Of a DNA stretch of 64,000 nt, positions 42,067 through 51,568 are shown piece by piece. The DNA lies in NCBI RefSeq assembly GCF_002813425.1, contig NZ_PHUL01000001.1, forward strand, positions 3,107,001 to 3,171,000, written 5' to 3'. Positions within the stretch are counted from its first letter, which is position 1. Each line of letters starts with the position of its first letter. The notes under the pieces are model-generated. The model did no database searches. It was given only the letters and a program-made list of their open reading frames with translations, and was not told where the DNA came from. Source of the DNA: Cellulophaga sp. RHA19. Lineage in GTDB: Bacteria; Bacteroidota; Bacteroidia; Flavobacteriales; Flavobacteriaceae. Both the position numbers and the translations under genes were made by a program.

Positions 42067-43695
42067 ATGGATATAAATTTCAATAAGAACGAGGATCACA
42101 ACAAACTTCTTTTATCAGATTTAAAACATAAATTAAGTAAAGTAAAGTTGGGTGGTGGCAAAAGTAAAATTGAAAAACAACACGCCAAAGGCAAAATGAC
42201 AGCCAGAGAGCGTATAGATTACCTTTTAGATGATAAAGCAGATGCTATAGAGATTGCTGCTTTTGCCGGTGAAGGTATGTATAAAGAGCACGGTGGTTGC
42301 CCATCTGGAGGAGTTGTTATTAAAATAGGTTACGTACAAGGCAAGCAATGCATAGTTGTTGCTAATGATGCTACTGTAAAAGCTGGTGCTTGGTTTCCTA
42401 TTACCGGAAAAAAGAATTTAAGAGCGCAAGAAATTGCCATAGAAAATAGATTACCAATTATTTACTTGGTAGATAGCGCTGGTGTTTATTTACCTATGCA
42501 AGATGAAATTTTCCCAGACAAGGAACACTTTGGGCGTATTTTTAGAAACAATGCTGTGATGAGTAGTATGGGAATTACTCAAATTTCTGCAGTAATGGGA
42601 AGTTGTGTTGCTGGTGGTGCTTATTTGCCAATTATGAGTGATGAAGCTTTAATTGTAGACAAAACAGCTAGTATATTTTTAGCTGGCAGCTACCTTGTAA
42701 AAGCGGCTATTGGTGAAAGTATTGATAATGAAACTTTAGGTGGTGCAACTACACATTGCGAAATATCTGGTGTTACAGATTACAAAGCTAAAGATGATGC
42801 TGATGCTTTAGATAAAATTAAAAAAATAGTAAATAAAATTGGTGATTTTGATAAAGCTGGTTTTAACAGAATTGAAGCTAAAAAGCCAAAATTAGACCCT
42901 AAAGATATTTACGGTATTTTGCCAAAATCTAGAAGTGACCAGTATGATATGCTTGAAATTATTAAGCGTTTGGTTGATGATTCTGAGTTTGAAGAATACA
43001 AAGAAGGTTACGGAAAAACTATAATTACAGGGTATGCTCGTATAAATGGTTGGGCTGTTGGTATTGTTGCAAACCAACGTAAGCTTGTAAAAACCAAAAA
43101 AGGAGAAATGCAATTTGGTGGTGTTATTTATAATGACAGCGCAGACAAATCTACCCGTTTTATAGCAAATTGCAACCAAAAGAAAATTCCGCTTGTATTT
43201 TTACAAGATGTTACTGGCTTTATGGTTGGTAGTAAAAGTGAGCATAGTGGCATTATAAAAGATGGTGCTAAAATGGTAAATGCTGTTAGCAACTCTGTTG
43301 TACCAAAATTTACAATTGTTATTGGTAATAGTTATGGAGCTGGTAATTATGCTATGTGTGGTAAAGCATACGACCCTAGGTTAATTGCTGCTTGGCCAAG
43401 TGCAGAACTCGCTGTAATGAGTGGTAACTCTGCAGCTAAAGTTTTAATGCAAATTGAAAAAGCTTCTTTACTTAAAAAAGGAGAAGAAATAGACGAGAAA
43501 AAAGAAAAAGAATTATTTGACAAAGTAAAAGCAAGATATGATGAGCAAATATCTCCATATTATGCTGCTTCTCGTATTTGGACTGACGGTGTAATAGACC
43601 CATTAGATACAAGAAAATGGATCTCTATGGGTATAGAAGCTGCAAACCACGCTCCTATTGAAAAGCCTTTTAATTTAGGAGTAATACAGGTTTAA
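42067..43695 (+). CDS. acyl-CoA carboxylase beta (carboxyltransferase) subunit
   Basis: A 542-residue carboxyltransferase with both halves present: the N-terminal acyl-CoA domain (MTARERIDYLLDD, GEGMYKEHGGCPSGG, VMGSCVAGGAYLP) and the C-terminal carboxybiotin domain (FLQDVTGFMVGSKSEHSGII, GNSYGAGNYAMCGKAYDPR). It is of the methylcrotonyl-/propionyl-CoA carboxylase type used in branched-chain amino-acid or odd-chain metabolism. The biotin carboxylase partner is not in the window. The exact acyl-CoA is uncertain, perhaps methylcrotonyl-CoA. Confidence 0.92.
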   Translation: MDINFNKNEDHNKLLLSDLKHKLSKVKLGGGKSKIEKQHAKGKMTARERIDYLLDDKADAIEIAAFAGEGMYKEHGGCPSGGVVIKIGYVQGKQCIVVANDATVKAGAWFPITGKKNLRAQEIAIENRLPIIYLVDSAGVYLPMQDEIFPDKEHFGRIFRNNAVMSSMGITQISAVMGSCVAGGAYLPIMSDEALIVDKTASIFLAGSYLVKAAIGESIDNETLGGATTHCEISGVTDYKAKDDADALDKIKKIVNKIGDFDKAGFNRIEAKKPKLDPKDIYGILPKSRSDQYDMLEIIKRLVDDSEFEEYKEGYGKTIITGYARINGWAVGIVANQRKLVKTKKGEMQFGGVIYNDSADKSTRFIANCNQKKIPLVFLQDVTGFMVGSKSEHSGIIKDGAKMVNAVSNSVVPKFTIVIGNSYGAGNYAMCGKAYDPRLIAAWPSAELAVMSGNSAAKVLMQIEKASLLKKGEEIDEKKEKELFDKVKARYDEQISPYYAASRIWTDGVIDPLDTRKWISMGIEAANHAPIEKPFNLGVIQV

Positions 43696-43787
43696 ACTAG
43701 CAATACACCACAATAAAATTATATATCGACACTAAAAAACAACATAATTGGTTATACCTGTTTCTCCTAATACTATCAGGAGAAGCA

Positions 43788-44999
43788 GTGTTTATATTAC
43801 CTTTTGTTTTAGCTAGAGTTTTTAGACCTACAGTTTTGGAGGTTTTTAATCTCACAAATTTAGAACTAGGAACTTGCTTTTCTGTTTACGGTTTTGTTGC
43901 AATGGGTTCTTATTTATTAGGCGGACCAATTGCAGATAAATTTCCTCCTAGAAAGCTAATTGCCATTGCTTTATTTTCTACTGCTTTAGGCGGATTAGTA
44001 CTTGCTGCAAACCCTAGCTATTTTGTACTAAAAGTATTGTACGGTTATTGGGGTTTTACAACAATTTTTTTGTTTTGGGCACCAATGATAAAAGCTACTC
44101 GTGTTTGGGGCGGAAATACTTCTCAAGGTAAAGCATTTGGCTTTTTAGATGGTGGCAGAGGTTTAGTTGGTGCTAGTTTTGGAGCCTTAGGAGTTTTTAT
44201 ATTTTCTTTATTTATAATTGGTTCTGTAGAAACTGCAAGTTTAGCAAATAGAGCAGAAGCATTTAATTACATTGTTTGGGTAACGTCTGCCATAATTGTT
44301 GTAATTGGCATAATTGTATGGTTCTTTTTAAAATCTAAAGAAATTAAAGAAGAAGAAATACAACTACAGTCTATCTCTACGCATCAAATAAAAACGGTAT
44401 TAAAAATACCATCTGTTTGGTTATTAATGGTTATTATTTTGTGTGCTTATGTTGGCTACAAAATTACAGATGTTTTCTCGCTCTACGCAAAAGAAGTAAT
44501 GTTATATAATGAGGTTAAATCTGCAGAAATTGGAACACTTTTACTCTTTATTAGACCCGTTATTGGTATTTTAATAGGCTTTTTAGCAGATAAAAGCAAA
44601 ACTACACTTTGGCTTATTATTAGTTTTATACTTAGTATTATAGGAGCTTTACTATTTGCATCGGGAGTTATAACACCTACTAGCACAGCACTATTTATTA
44701 CATCCATACTAATTACAGTAACCGGAGTTTACGCTGTACGCTCTTTATATTTTGCAACTATGCAAGAAGGTCACATACCTTTGCTATTAACAGGTACTGC
44801 CGTAGGCTTAATTTCTATTATTGGCTACACACCAGATATTTTTGCAGGTCCATTAATGGGTATGTTACTAGATAATTCTCCTGGAGAACTAGGACATCAA
44901 CACGTATTTGTAATGTTAGCTAGCTTCTCTTTAATTGGCTTACTAGCTTCTGTTTTTTTTTACAGATTGCAACATAAAAAAAGTGCCAACAATATTTAG
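43788..44999 (+). CDS. MFS transporter with unclear N-terminus
   Basis: A 12-helix-type major facilitator transporter. With the GTG at 43788 the product is 403 residues but loses half of helix 1. The same frame stays open upstream to 43701 and encodes HNWLYLFLLILSGEAVFI, the missing helix. No ATG, GTG or TTG lies in that upstream stretch (candidates: ATA at 43713, ATC at 43725, CTG at 43758). Motif A-like GGPIADKFPPRK lies after helix 2. The cargo is unknown. It follows the carboxylase gene and ends in a terminator overlapping its last codons. Confidence 0.82.
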   Translation: MFILPFVLARVFRPTVLEVFNLTNLELGTCFSVYGFVAMGSYLLGGPIADKFPPRKLIAIALFSTALGGLVLAANPSYFVLKVLYGYWGFTTIFLFWAPMIKATRVWGGNTSQGKAFGFLDGGRGLVGASFGALGVFIFSLFIIGSVETASLANRAEAFNYIVWVTSAIIVVIGIIVWFFLKSKEIKEEEIQLQSISTHQIKTVLKIPSVWLLMVIILCAYVGYKITDVFSLYAKEVMLYNEVKSAEIGTLLLFIRPVIGILIGFLADKSKTTLWLIISFILSIIGALLFASGVITPTSTALFITSILITVTGVYAVRSLYFATMQEGHIPLLLTGTAVGLISIIGYTPDIFAGPLMGMLLDNSPGELGHQHVFVMLASFSLIGLLASVFFYRLQHKKSANNI

Positions 45000-45012
45000 T
45001 CAGCACTTTTTA
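44975..45012 (+). terminator. terminator overlapping the end of the MFS gene
   Basis: AAAAAGTGC and GCACTTTTT arms with a 17-base loop that includes the stop codon; T tract after. Confidence 0.5.
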
Positions 45013-45038
45013 AAAAACACAACCACCATCACTTTTCC

Positions 45039-47135
45039 TTATAACTCTTTATCCGTTGCATTTACCAAGCGTATAAACTCTGCTCTATACCCTTGCTTAT
45101 CTTCTCCTCTGCCCTCTTGTGCTAACTTAATAACCGCACTTAAACTTGCATTATTTGTAAACTGAGATTTACGTAATTTAAGTCCAAATAAAGCAACTGC
45201 AGAAGCAAATTTAAAATCTGCAGACATTACTGTTTCTTCATTTTTTTGAATGTGAACCATTTCTACACTTGTATCAGAATTTGGTTTTTTATATCTAAAC
45301 TTAACCGTAAACAACTCATCTGTATAGTTAGCTGCAGCTTCTGTATTTGTATACTTTAACTCTGCTACATCTTTTACATAATCACTTTTTACGCCAACGG
45401 GAACAACCTCGTAAAGAGCAGTAACCTTATGTCCGCTTCCTAACTCACCAGCATCCTTGGTATCATCTACAAAATCTTCATCTGCCAAAAGTCTATTTTC
45501 ATAACCAATTAAGCGGTATGCTTGTACTTTAGCAGGATTAAATTCAACCTGAATTTTTACGTCTTTAGCAATAGTATATAATGTACCCCCAAACTCTTTA
45601 CCAAATACTTTTTGTGCCTCTTGCATAGTATCTATATAAGCGTGGTTACCATTGCCTTTATCAGCAAGAGTTTCTAACTTAGAGTCTTTGTAATTACCCA
45701 TACCAAAGCCAAGTACAGATAAAAACACACCAGATGCTCTTTTTTCCTCTATTAGCTTTTCCATATCGCTATTACTAGACGCACCAACATTAAAATCGCC
45801 ATCAGTAGCAAGTATTACCCGGTTATTTCCGTTCTTTTTAAAATTCTTCTCTGCTAATTTATACGCCAATTGAATACCTTGTCCGCCAGCTGTAGAACCA
45901 CCCGCTTCTAATTTTTGCAATGCATTTATTATTTTTTCTTTTTGATTTCCATTAGTTGGCTCTAAAACAACTCCTGCAGCACCAGCATATACAACTATAG
46001 CTACTTTGTCTTTTTCTCTAAGTTGATGCACTAATAATTTAAAAGCAGATACCAAAAGTGGTAACTTATTATAGTCTTCCATAGACCCCGAAACATCTAT
46101 TAAAAAAGTTAAATTAGAAGCTGGTAATTCTTCATTTAAATACTCTTTTCCTTGTAAACCTATACGAACCAATTGTGTTTGTATATTCCAAGGCGTTTTA
46201 GCTACATCTGTAGATATAGAAAATGGATGCTCGTCTGTTGGTTGTGGGTAATCATAATCAAAATAATTAACCATTTCTTCAATCTTAACAGCATCAAAAG
46301 GAATATTTTCTCCGTTATTTATCATTCTTCTAACGTTACTATAACCAGCTTTATCAACATCAATAGAAAAAGTAGAAAGCGGATCTAGTGTAACTTTTTT
46401 AAACTGACTTTCTGATAACTTAGCATATTCTTCATCATAATTAATTGTACTAGTATATCCTTTTGTTGTAATAATTACGCATCCATTTTTACCTGCTTCA
46501 CCAAACAAAACACTTGCCTTAGCAGATTTAAAAACCTCCATAGATTTAATTTTTGATGGTTTAATTTTATAAATAGCTCTGTTACCCTCTTTTGCAGGAA
46601 CTCCGTTTACAACGTATAATGGTTCATTACCTGCGCTAATTGAAGATACACCTCTAATCTGTATTGGCTTAGCTGTTTTTTTTGTACCCTTTGTAACCTG
46701 CACACCTGCAACTTTACCTGATAATTGACTAGAAATATTGTTTTGTATTTTTTCTCTCTTTGTTACCTTTCTAACATTACGTGCTCTACTTGAATATGCC
46801 AACTCTGAAGAGCTTGCATAACTTGTGATAACTACTTCATCCAAAGCTGTATTATCTTCTTCTAAAACTACATCTATTTTAAGATTATCTTTTACTACAA
46901 CCTCTTTGTATTTATAGCCTATGTAGGTATATGCTAACGTATCTCCTTTACTAGCTTTTATAGTGTATAAACCATCAAAATCTGTAGTTGTTCCGTATTT
47001 TGTCCCAGAACTAATGATATTTACTCCTGGTAAAGGGCCAGTAGCATCTGTAACTGTACCTGTAATTGTTAATTCTTGTGCTTTTGCTTGTATGCTACAT
47101 ACAATTATGCAAAGTATAAATAATAGTTTTTTCAT
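45039..47135 (-). CDS. VWA-domain protein with receptor-like regulatory and plug domains
   Basis: A 698-residue exported protein. Order: signal peptide (to about AKAQ), carboxypeptidase-regulatory-like domain (about 20-95), TonB-plug-like domain (about 120-230, SGKVAGVQVTKGTKKTAKPI, YVVNGVPA), then the vWF_A N-terminal region, a von Willebrand factor A domain with the MIDAS motif LIDVSGSMED, and a YfbK-like C-terminal domain. There is no barrel, so the plug cannot act as a pore gate and probably serves binding. The start follows the barrel-less plug gene by 5 bases. A role in surface assembly or adhesion is inferred. Confidence 0.9.
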   Translation of the reverse strand: MKKLLFILCIIVCSIQAKAQELTITGTVTDATGPLPGVNIISSGTKYGTTTDFDGLYTIKASKGDTLAYTYIGYKYKEVVVKDNLKIDVVLEEDNTALDEVVITSYASSSELAYSSRARNVRKVTKREKIQNNISSQLSGKVAGVQVTKGTKKTAKPIQIRGVSSISAGNEPLYVVNGVPAKEGNRAIYKIKPSKIKSMEVFKSAKASVLFGEAGKNGCVIITTKGYTSTINYDEEYAKLSESQFKKVTLDPLSTFSIDVDKAGYSNVRRMINNGENIPFDAVKIEEMVNYFDYDYPQPTDEHPFSISTDVAKTPWNIQTQLVRIGLQGKEYLNEELPASNLTFLIDVSGSMEDYNKLPLLVSAFKLLVHQLREKDKVAIVVYAGAAGVVLEPTNGNQKEKIINALQKLEAGGSTAGGQGIQLAYKLAEKNFKKNGNNRVILATDGDFNVGASSNSDMEKLIEEKRASGVFLSVLGFGMGNYKDSKLETLADKGNGNHAYIDTMQEAQKVFGKEFGGTLYTIAKDVKIQVEFNPAKVQAYRLIGYENRLLADEDFVDDTKDAGELGSGHKVTALYEVVPVGVKSDYVKDVAELKYTNTEAAANYTDELFTVKFRYKKPNSDTSVEMVHIQKNEETVMSADFKFASAVALFGLKLRKSQFTNNASLSAVIKLAQEGRGEDKQGYRAEFIRLVNATDKEL

Positions 47136-47140
47136 AAGTT

Positions 47141-47737
47141 TTAGTTTCTTTTGGTTAGTAAATAGTTAGATGCCGCTACAGAATTAGCTACATATACTTT
47201 TTCTATATCTAAAGGGTTTATAGTCTGTAAGATTGAAGTATCTGTATAACGAATACCATCAATAATAACAATGGTATTACTATCACCACGCATTGTAATT
47301 TTTGGTATGTTATTATTTTGAGTATTGGTTATTTGTACACCCGGAACTTTAGCTCTAATTGTATTGTACAAGTCTTGCTGTGTGTTTATATTCTCAGTTC
47401 CAAACTCATAGATGTTGAATGGAAGATTATCTGATAGTTTTGGAAAGCAAATTGTAAAATCTTCCTGTAGGTTAACTGTTGACTTTACTTTTTTCTGTTT
47501 AATTTCTTTAGATTTATAACCTAAATATGTAAAGACAAGTTTATCATTTTCCTTAGACTTTATTGAAAAATGACCATTAAAATCTGTTAATACACCTTTG
47601 TTTGATCCTTTAACAACAACATTTACTCCGGGCAAAGGGATGTTGTCACACATTACAGTTCCTGTAACTATTTTAGTTTGAGCACTTAATTGTGTGCTAC
47701 AGAAAATAATACATAAGGCAATTAAAAAGTTTTTCAT
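47141..47737 (-). CDS. barrel-less regulatory-domain/plug protein
   Basis: A 198-residue exported protein: signal peptide (to about QLSAQ), carboxypeptidase-regulatory-like domain (VTGTVMCDNIPLPGVNVVVK), then a TonB-plug-like domain (VPGVQITNTQNNNIPKITMRG, IVIIDGIRY), ending ASNYLLTKRN where a receptor would continue into the barrel. Its N-terminus is clearly related to that of the next gene (CIIFCS versus CIIVCS, PLPGVN, TDFNGHF versus TDFDGLY), so the two arose by duplication. It is co-transcribed and tightly linked to the VWA gene. It could be a truncated receptor or a dedicated partner. Confidence 0.82.
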   Translation of the reverse strand: MKNFLIALCIIFCSTQLSAQTKIVTGTVMCDNIPLPGVNVVVKGSNKGVLTDFNGHFSIKSKENDKLVFTYLGYKSKEIKQKKVKSTVNLQEDFTICFPKLSDNLPFNIYEFGTENINTQQDLYNTIRAKVPGVQITNTQNNNIPKITMRGDSNTIVIIDGIRYTDTSILQTINPLDIEKVYVANSVAASNYLLTKRN

Positions 47738-47829
47738 AATGACTGGTTTATAAGTTTAAAACAAACCTACAATACAGACATTAATAGAAAAACACAGAAT
47801 TAGGGAAGTGTACTTTTGAGTGAGTAAAG

Positions 47830-48885
47830 TTACTTTTTAAGCAATTGCAGAGTTTTAGTACGTTTAATTTTACCAGAATTGGTACGTGTAAACTCTTGTA
47901 TATAGTAAACATCTTTAGGTATTTCATAAAAAGTAAACACCTCAGATTCTTTTAGTGCAGCTAAAATATCTTCATTTTGTTGCTCATCTTCTATTAGCAA
48001 AACAAGCTTGTTTTCTAAAATAGGGTCTGGCAAACTAGATACAAAAAAATCGGTTTTAATATAGTCAGATAATTTAGCTTCAATCTGCTCTGGATTCAAT
48101 TTTATTCCTCCAGAATTTATAATATTATCAAACCTACCTAACCATATAAATTCAGATTCTGAAACTAATTCTACTACATCATTAGTTATTATAATTTGCG
48201 TTGATACTTTTGGTGCATCTATTACCAAACAATTACGATTATCTAAAGAAATTTTTACGTTTGGCAGAGTTTTAAATGATGTAGATTTTATTTCTTTTAA
48301 AGCAATATGAGTAATAGTCTCTGTCATCCCATAAGTTTCATACAAATGTGTAGAGGCATTTTTTAATTTATCTTTTAAATCTAAAGAAACTGCTGCGCCA
48401 CCAATTATAAGTGTATCTATTATATGTAATTTTTGTAAACTATTATTTACCTGCATAGGAACCATTGCAGAAAACTTGTATTGTTTGCTTACTTTATTTA
48501 AAGGATTAGAACTAGGATCTACATAGTCTATTTCTAAACCAAGAACTAATGCTCTAACTAACATCATTTTACCTGCTATATAACTCGCTGGCAAACACAA
48601 CAAAGCAGTATCACTTTCTTTTAAATGAAAAAAAACACCAGTTGCTAAAGCAGAATTCATCATCTGCTTTTTATGCACTATTATTGGCTTAGGTGTACCT
48701 GTAGAACCAGAAGTGTGTATAATTAATGTTGGCGAATTAGAAAGCCAATCTTGCAAAAATAAACCTATGGCATTTTCAAAATTATCTTTTTTAATTAATT
48801 CTAAAGTAAACGCTTTTAGACTATCATAAGAGAAAGAAACACCATTAAGTTTAAATTTAGGATGTATTTTTGTATTAAAATGCAT
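47830..48885 (-). CDS. menE: o-succinylbenzoate-CoA ligase (MenE)
   Basis: A 351-residue AMP-forming acyl-CoA ligase of menaquinone synthesis, shorter than the usual 450-500 residues but normal for Bacteroidota MenE. The P-loop reads LIIHTSGSTGTPKPI, with YGMTETITHIAL and IWLGRFDNIINSGGIKLNPE for the hinge and C-terminal domain, and the catalytic lysine near TNSGKIKR. It overlaps the end of the CPBP gene by 11 bases. Assignment rests mostly on neighbouring menC. Confidence 0.88.
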   Translation of the reverse strand: MHFNTKIHPKFKLNGVSFSYDSLKAFTLELIKKDNFENAIGLFLQDWLSNSPTLIIHTSGSTGTPKPIIVHKKQMMNSALATGVFFHLKESDTALLCLPASYIAGKMMLVRALVLGLEIDYVDPSSNPLNKVSKQYKFSAMVPMQVNNSLQKLHIIDTLIIGGAAVSLDLKDKLKNASTHLYETYGMTETITHIALKEIKSTSFKTLPNVKISLDNRNCLVIDAPKVSTQIIITNDVVELVSESEFIWLGRFDNIINSGGIKLNPEQIEAKLSDYIKTDFFVSSLPDPILENKLVLLIEDEQQNEDILAALKESEVFTFYEIPKDVYYIQEFTRTNSGKIKRTKTLQLLKK

Positions 48886-49813
48886 TGTCTGTAAGTTGCT
48901 CAGGAGTCAATTCCTCTTCTTTTAAAACTTTACCAGTTAGTTTTTCTTTCCAGTTTGTCCACTTATATTTTTTAGCAAAAAGGAGTATTAATATTGGATA
49001 TATTACTAAAACAGGTACAAAAATATCCCAACCTAGTTCTGGCTTACTCACATCTACATAAATAGAATCTGTCTGAAAAACGGTCCAATCTGCAGTAACC
49101 AACAAAGCTCCAATTAAATTATTAGCAGCGTGAAAACCAAGGGCAAGTTCTAAACCGTCATCCATTAAAGTTATAATACCTAAAAAGAAACCTGTACCAA
49201 TGTAGTACACCATTATACCATAACCAAGTGTTTCTACCTCTGGGTTAGCCATATGCATAACACCAAATAAAACAGATGTTACAATTAAAGGTACTAGCTT
49301 ATTACCTGCTAAAATACCCAGACCTTGCATCATATGTCCTCTAAAAAGGTATTCTTCAAAACTGGTTTGTAAGGGTATTAAAAGTATGCTAATAATAGCT
49401 AAAGTTATAAAAGGTCCTAGTTTAAAGTTAAAAACAAAATCCTCTGGAGAGAGTACAAAACCTATAGCAAATAAGAATATGGTTAGTAACCCCCAAAAAG
49501 CAAATGAAAAGCCAATACGTTTAAAGTCTATCTTTTTTCTTGCGGTAGTTAAAGATGTTACAGACTGTCCGTGAACAAGTTTTGTCCAACCTAAAACAAC
49601 CAACAAACCAAAAGCTAAAGGTACTAGGTTAATAGCAAACACAAGGTTTCTGCCAAGTTGCTCTATCATTTTATCCATTAACTCATCTACAGGCACAGGA
49701 GAAGCTTTAACAGAGATATAATTAAATATCATTAAAATTATAAAACCTGTAGGAAGAATAAAATACTTCCACATACCTCTTGTTTTTGCTTTTAGTCCTT
49801 GTTCTATATACAT
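48875..49813 (-). CDS. CPBP-family intramembrane metalloprotease
   Basis: A 312-residue membrane protein with about eight helices and the CPBP/Rce1-like motifs SFEEYLFRGHMMQ (EExxxR) and FGVMHMAN. Such enzymes cut or process membrane proteins or act on prenylated or bacteriocin-like substrates. It is embedded between menC and menE and overlaps both. The ATG at 49813 is favoured over the TTG at 49840, which would overlap menC by 37 bases. Its position among men genes is conserved in relatives as I recall, without a known reason. Confidence 0.85.
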   Translation of the reverse strand: MYIEQGLKAKTRGMWKYFILPTGFIILMIFNYISVKASPVPVDELMDKMIEQLGRNLVFAINLVPLAFGLLVVLGWTKLVHGQSVTSLTTARKKIDFKRIGFSFAFWGLLTIFLFAIGFVLSPEDFVFNFKLGPFITLAIISILLIPLQTSFEEYLFRGHMMQGLGILAGNKLVPLIVTSVLFGVMHMANPEVETLGYGIMVYYIGTGFFLGIITLMDDGLELALGFHAANNLIGALLVTADWTVFQTDSIYVDVSKPELGWDIFVPVLVIYPILILLFAKKYKWTNWKEKLTGKVLKEEELTPEQLTDNAF

Positions 49814-50853
49814 AAATCTTCTATTAAATTTTGTTGCCAATCTAGGTTATTACGGTAACTAATAGCTCCGTTACTAACCTCCAAAGGGCTATTAAAATTG
49901 TTGGTATACAAACTACCTGTACCCAAGCCTTGCGGCATTTTACTCTGTAAACTGTAGGTCCATTGTGCAATGGCATTTAAGCCAATATTACTTTCTAAAG
50001 CACTTGTAACCCACCAACCAATATTATACTTTTCTGCAATAGTAATCCATTCTTGGCAACCTTTAAAACCACCAACTAGACTAGGCTTTAAAATAATATA
50101 TTGAGGTTGTATAGTTTGTAGCAGTTTTTCCTTTTTTGTTACACCAAAAACACCAATTAATTCTTCATCTAAAGCAATAGGTAATGGCGTAACGGCACAC
50201 AAATTTTTCATTTGCGCATAATTACCTTGCTTAATTGGCTGTTCTATAGAGTGTAAGTCTAATTCTGCTAAAATTTTAAGTTTATCTAAGGCATCTTCTT
50301 TAAAAGCACCATTAGCATCTACACGTAACTCTATTTCCTCTTTTTTATATTTTTTTCTAATCGATTTTAAAAGCGAAACTTCTTTATCAAAATCTATTGC
50401 TCCTATTTTCATTTTAATGCAACTAAAACCGTCTTGTAGTTTTTGTTGTATTTGTTGATGCATAAAAGACTCCTCTCCCATCCAAATTAATCCGTTTATA
50501 GGAATTGTAGCTTCTTTGGTTGAAAAATCATTTTTAAATAGAATAAAAGGATTTTCTGCTGCTAAAGATAAAAATGCTTGCTCTAAACCAAATTGTATGC
50601 TAGGATACTCTACTAAAACACTCAAAAGAGCATCTAATCCCAAATGAATGTTGTTACACACCCAATTTAGCTTTTCCTCATAATTTGGAACATCGTCTAT
50701 ACTTAAACCTCTTAAAATTCCGCATTCTCCAATTCCTGTTTTATTATCGTTTATTAAAATAATAAACCAAGTCTCTTTTTGGGTTAGTATACCACGTGAC
50801 GTACCACTAGGTCTTTTAAAATCTAGAGTGTATTTTTTATAAATTGCTTTCAT
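49804..50853 (-). CDS. menC: o-succinylbenzoate synthase (MenC)
   Basis: A 349-residue enolase-superfamily enzyme that dehydrates SHCHC to o-succinylbenzoate in menaquinone synthesis. Seen: catalytic lysine in CIKMKIGAID, metal ligands LRVDANGAF, SIEQPIKQG and ALDEELIG, and ILKPSLVGGFKG with the second lysine. Full length. It follows the UPF0173 hydrolase by 12 bases. Confidence 0.92.
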   Translation of the reverse strand: MKAIYKKYTLDFKRPSGTSRGILTQKETWFIILINDNKTGIGECGILRGLSIDDVPNYEEKLNWVCNNIHLGLDALLSVLVEYPSIQFGLEQAFLSLAAENPFILFKNDFSTKEATIPINGLIWMGEESFMHQQIQQKLQDGFSCIKMKIGAIDFDKEVSLLKSIRKKYKKEEIELRVDANGAFKEDALDKLKILAELDLHSIEQPIKQGNYAQMKNLCAVTPLPIALDEELIGVFGVTKKEKLLQTIQPQYIILKPSLVGGFKGCQEWITIAEKYNIGWWVTSALESNIGLNAIAQWTYSLQSKMPQGLGTGSLYTNNFNSPLEVSNGAISYRNNLDWQQNLIEDLCI

Positions 50854-50865
50854 AAGACTACAGTA

Positions 50866-51546
50866 TTATACTGTAAGAGAATCACCTATTGGCAATAAAT
50901 GTAGTTGTTTACCGGCTGCTTTAAACTTTTCTACAGCTTTAGCTTCATCAATCTCTATAAAGCCAAAGGTATCAAAATGGTAACCTAAAATAGTATTACA
51001 TTCTACAAAGTTAGATGCTATAATAGCATCATCTACACCCATTGTAAAATTATCGCCTATAGGTAAAACAGCTAAGTCTAATTTGGCAAACATTGGTATA
51101 AGTTTCATATCCATAGTTAAGGCTGTATCGCCAGCTATGTAAATACTTTTATTTACTGATGTAATAATAAATCCGCCAGGAAGACCACCTTCAGAACCAT
51201 CTGCAAATGAAGATGTATGTATTGCGTTTACATATTTTACGGTTCCAAAATCAAAAGTCCAACTACCACCGTGGTTCATTGGGTGCACTTTTAAACCTTT
51301 GTTTTCATAATATGTAGCAATTTCAAAATTACTAACAATTACCGCATTGGTTCTTTTTGCTATGTCTTCTACATCTAAAACATGATCTTGATGCGCATGC
51401 GTAACTAATATATAATCAGGATTTAAAGTATCTTTATCTACTTGATTATTATTCTTTGGGTTTCCTGAAATAAATGGATCTACCAAAACAGTTTTGCCTC
51501 CAACTTTTAGTAACAAAGTTGCGTGACCAAGAAATGTAATTTTCAT
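50866..51546 (-). CDS. UPF0173-type metal-dependent hydrolase
   Basis: A 226-residue MBL-fold protein of the UPF0173/UlaG-like group. Metal ligands are seen in VTHAHQDHVLD, NHGG, AGDTALTMDM and GYHFDTF. The start MKITFLGHATLLL is typical. The substrate is unknown. It lies just upstream of menC and downstream of the histidine kinase gene (22 bases). It is distinct from the lipoprotein MBL at 38110. Confidence 0.9.
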   Translation of the reverse strand: MKITFLGHATLLLKVGGKTVLVDPFISGNPKNNNQVDKDTLNPDYILVTHAHQDHVLDVEDIAKRTNAVIVSNFEIATYYENKGLKVHPMNHGGSWTFDFGTVKYVNAIHTSSFADGSEGGLPGGFIITSVNKSIYIAGDTALTMDMKLIPMFAKLDLAVLPIGDNFTMGVDDAIIASNFVECNTILGYHFDTFGFIEIDEAKAVEKFKAAGKQLHLLPIGDSLTV

Positions 51547-51568
51547 AGTATGTTATTTTAGTTCAAAT

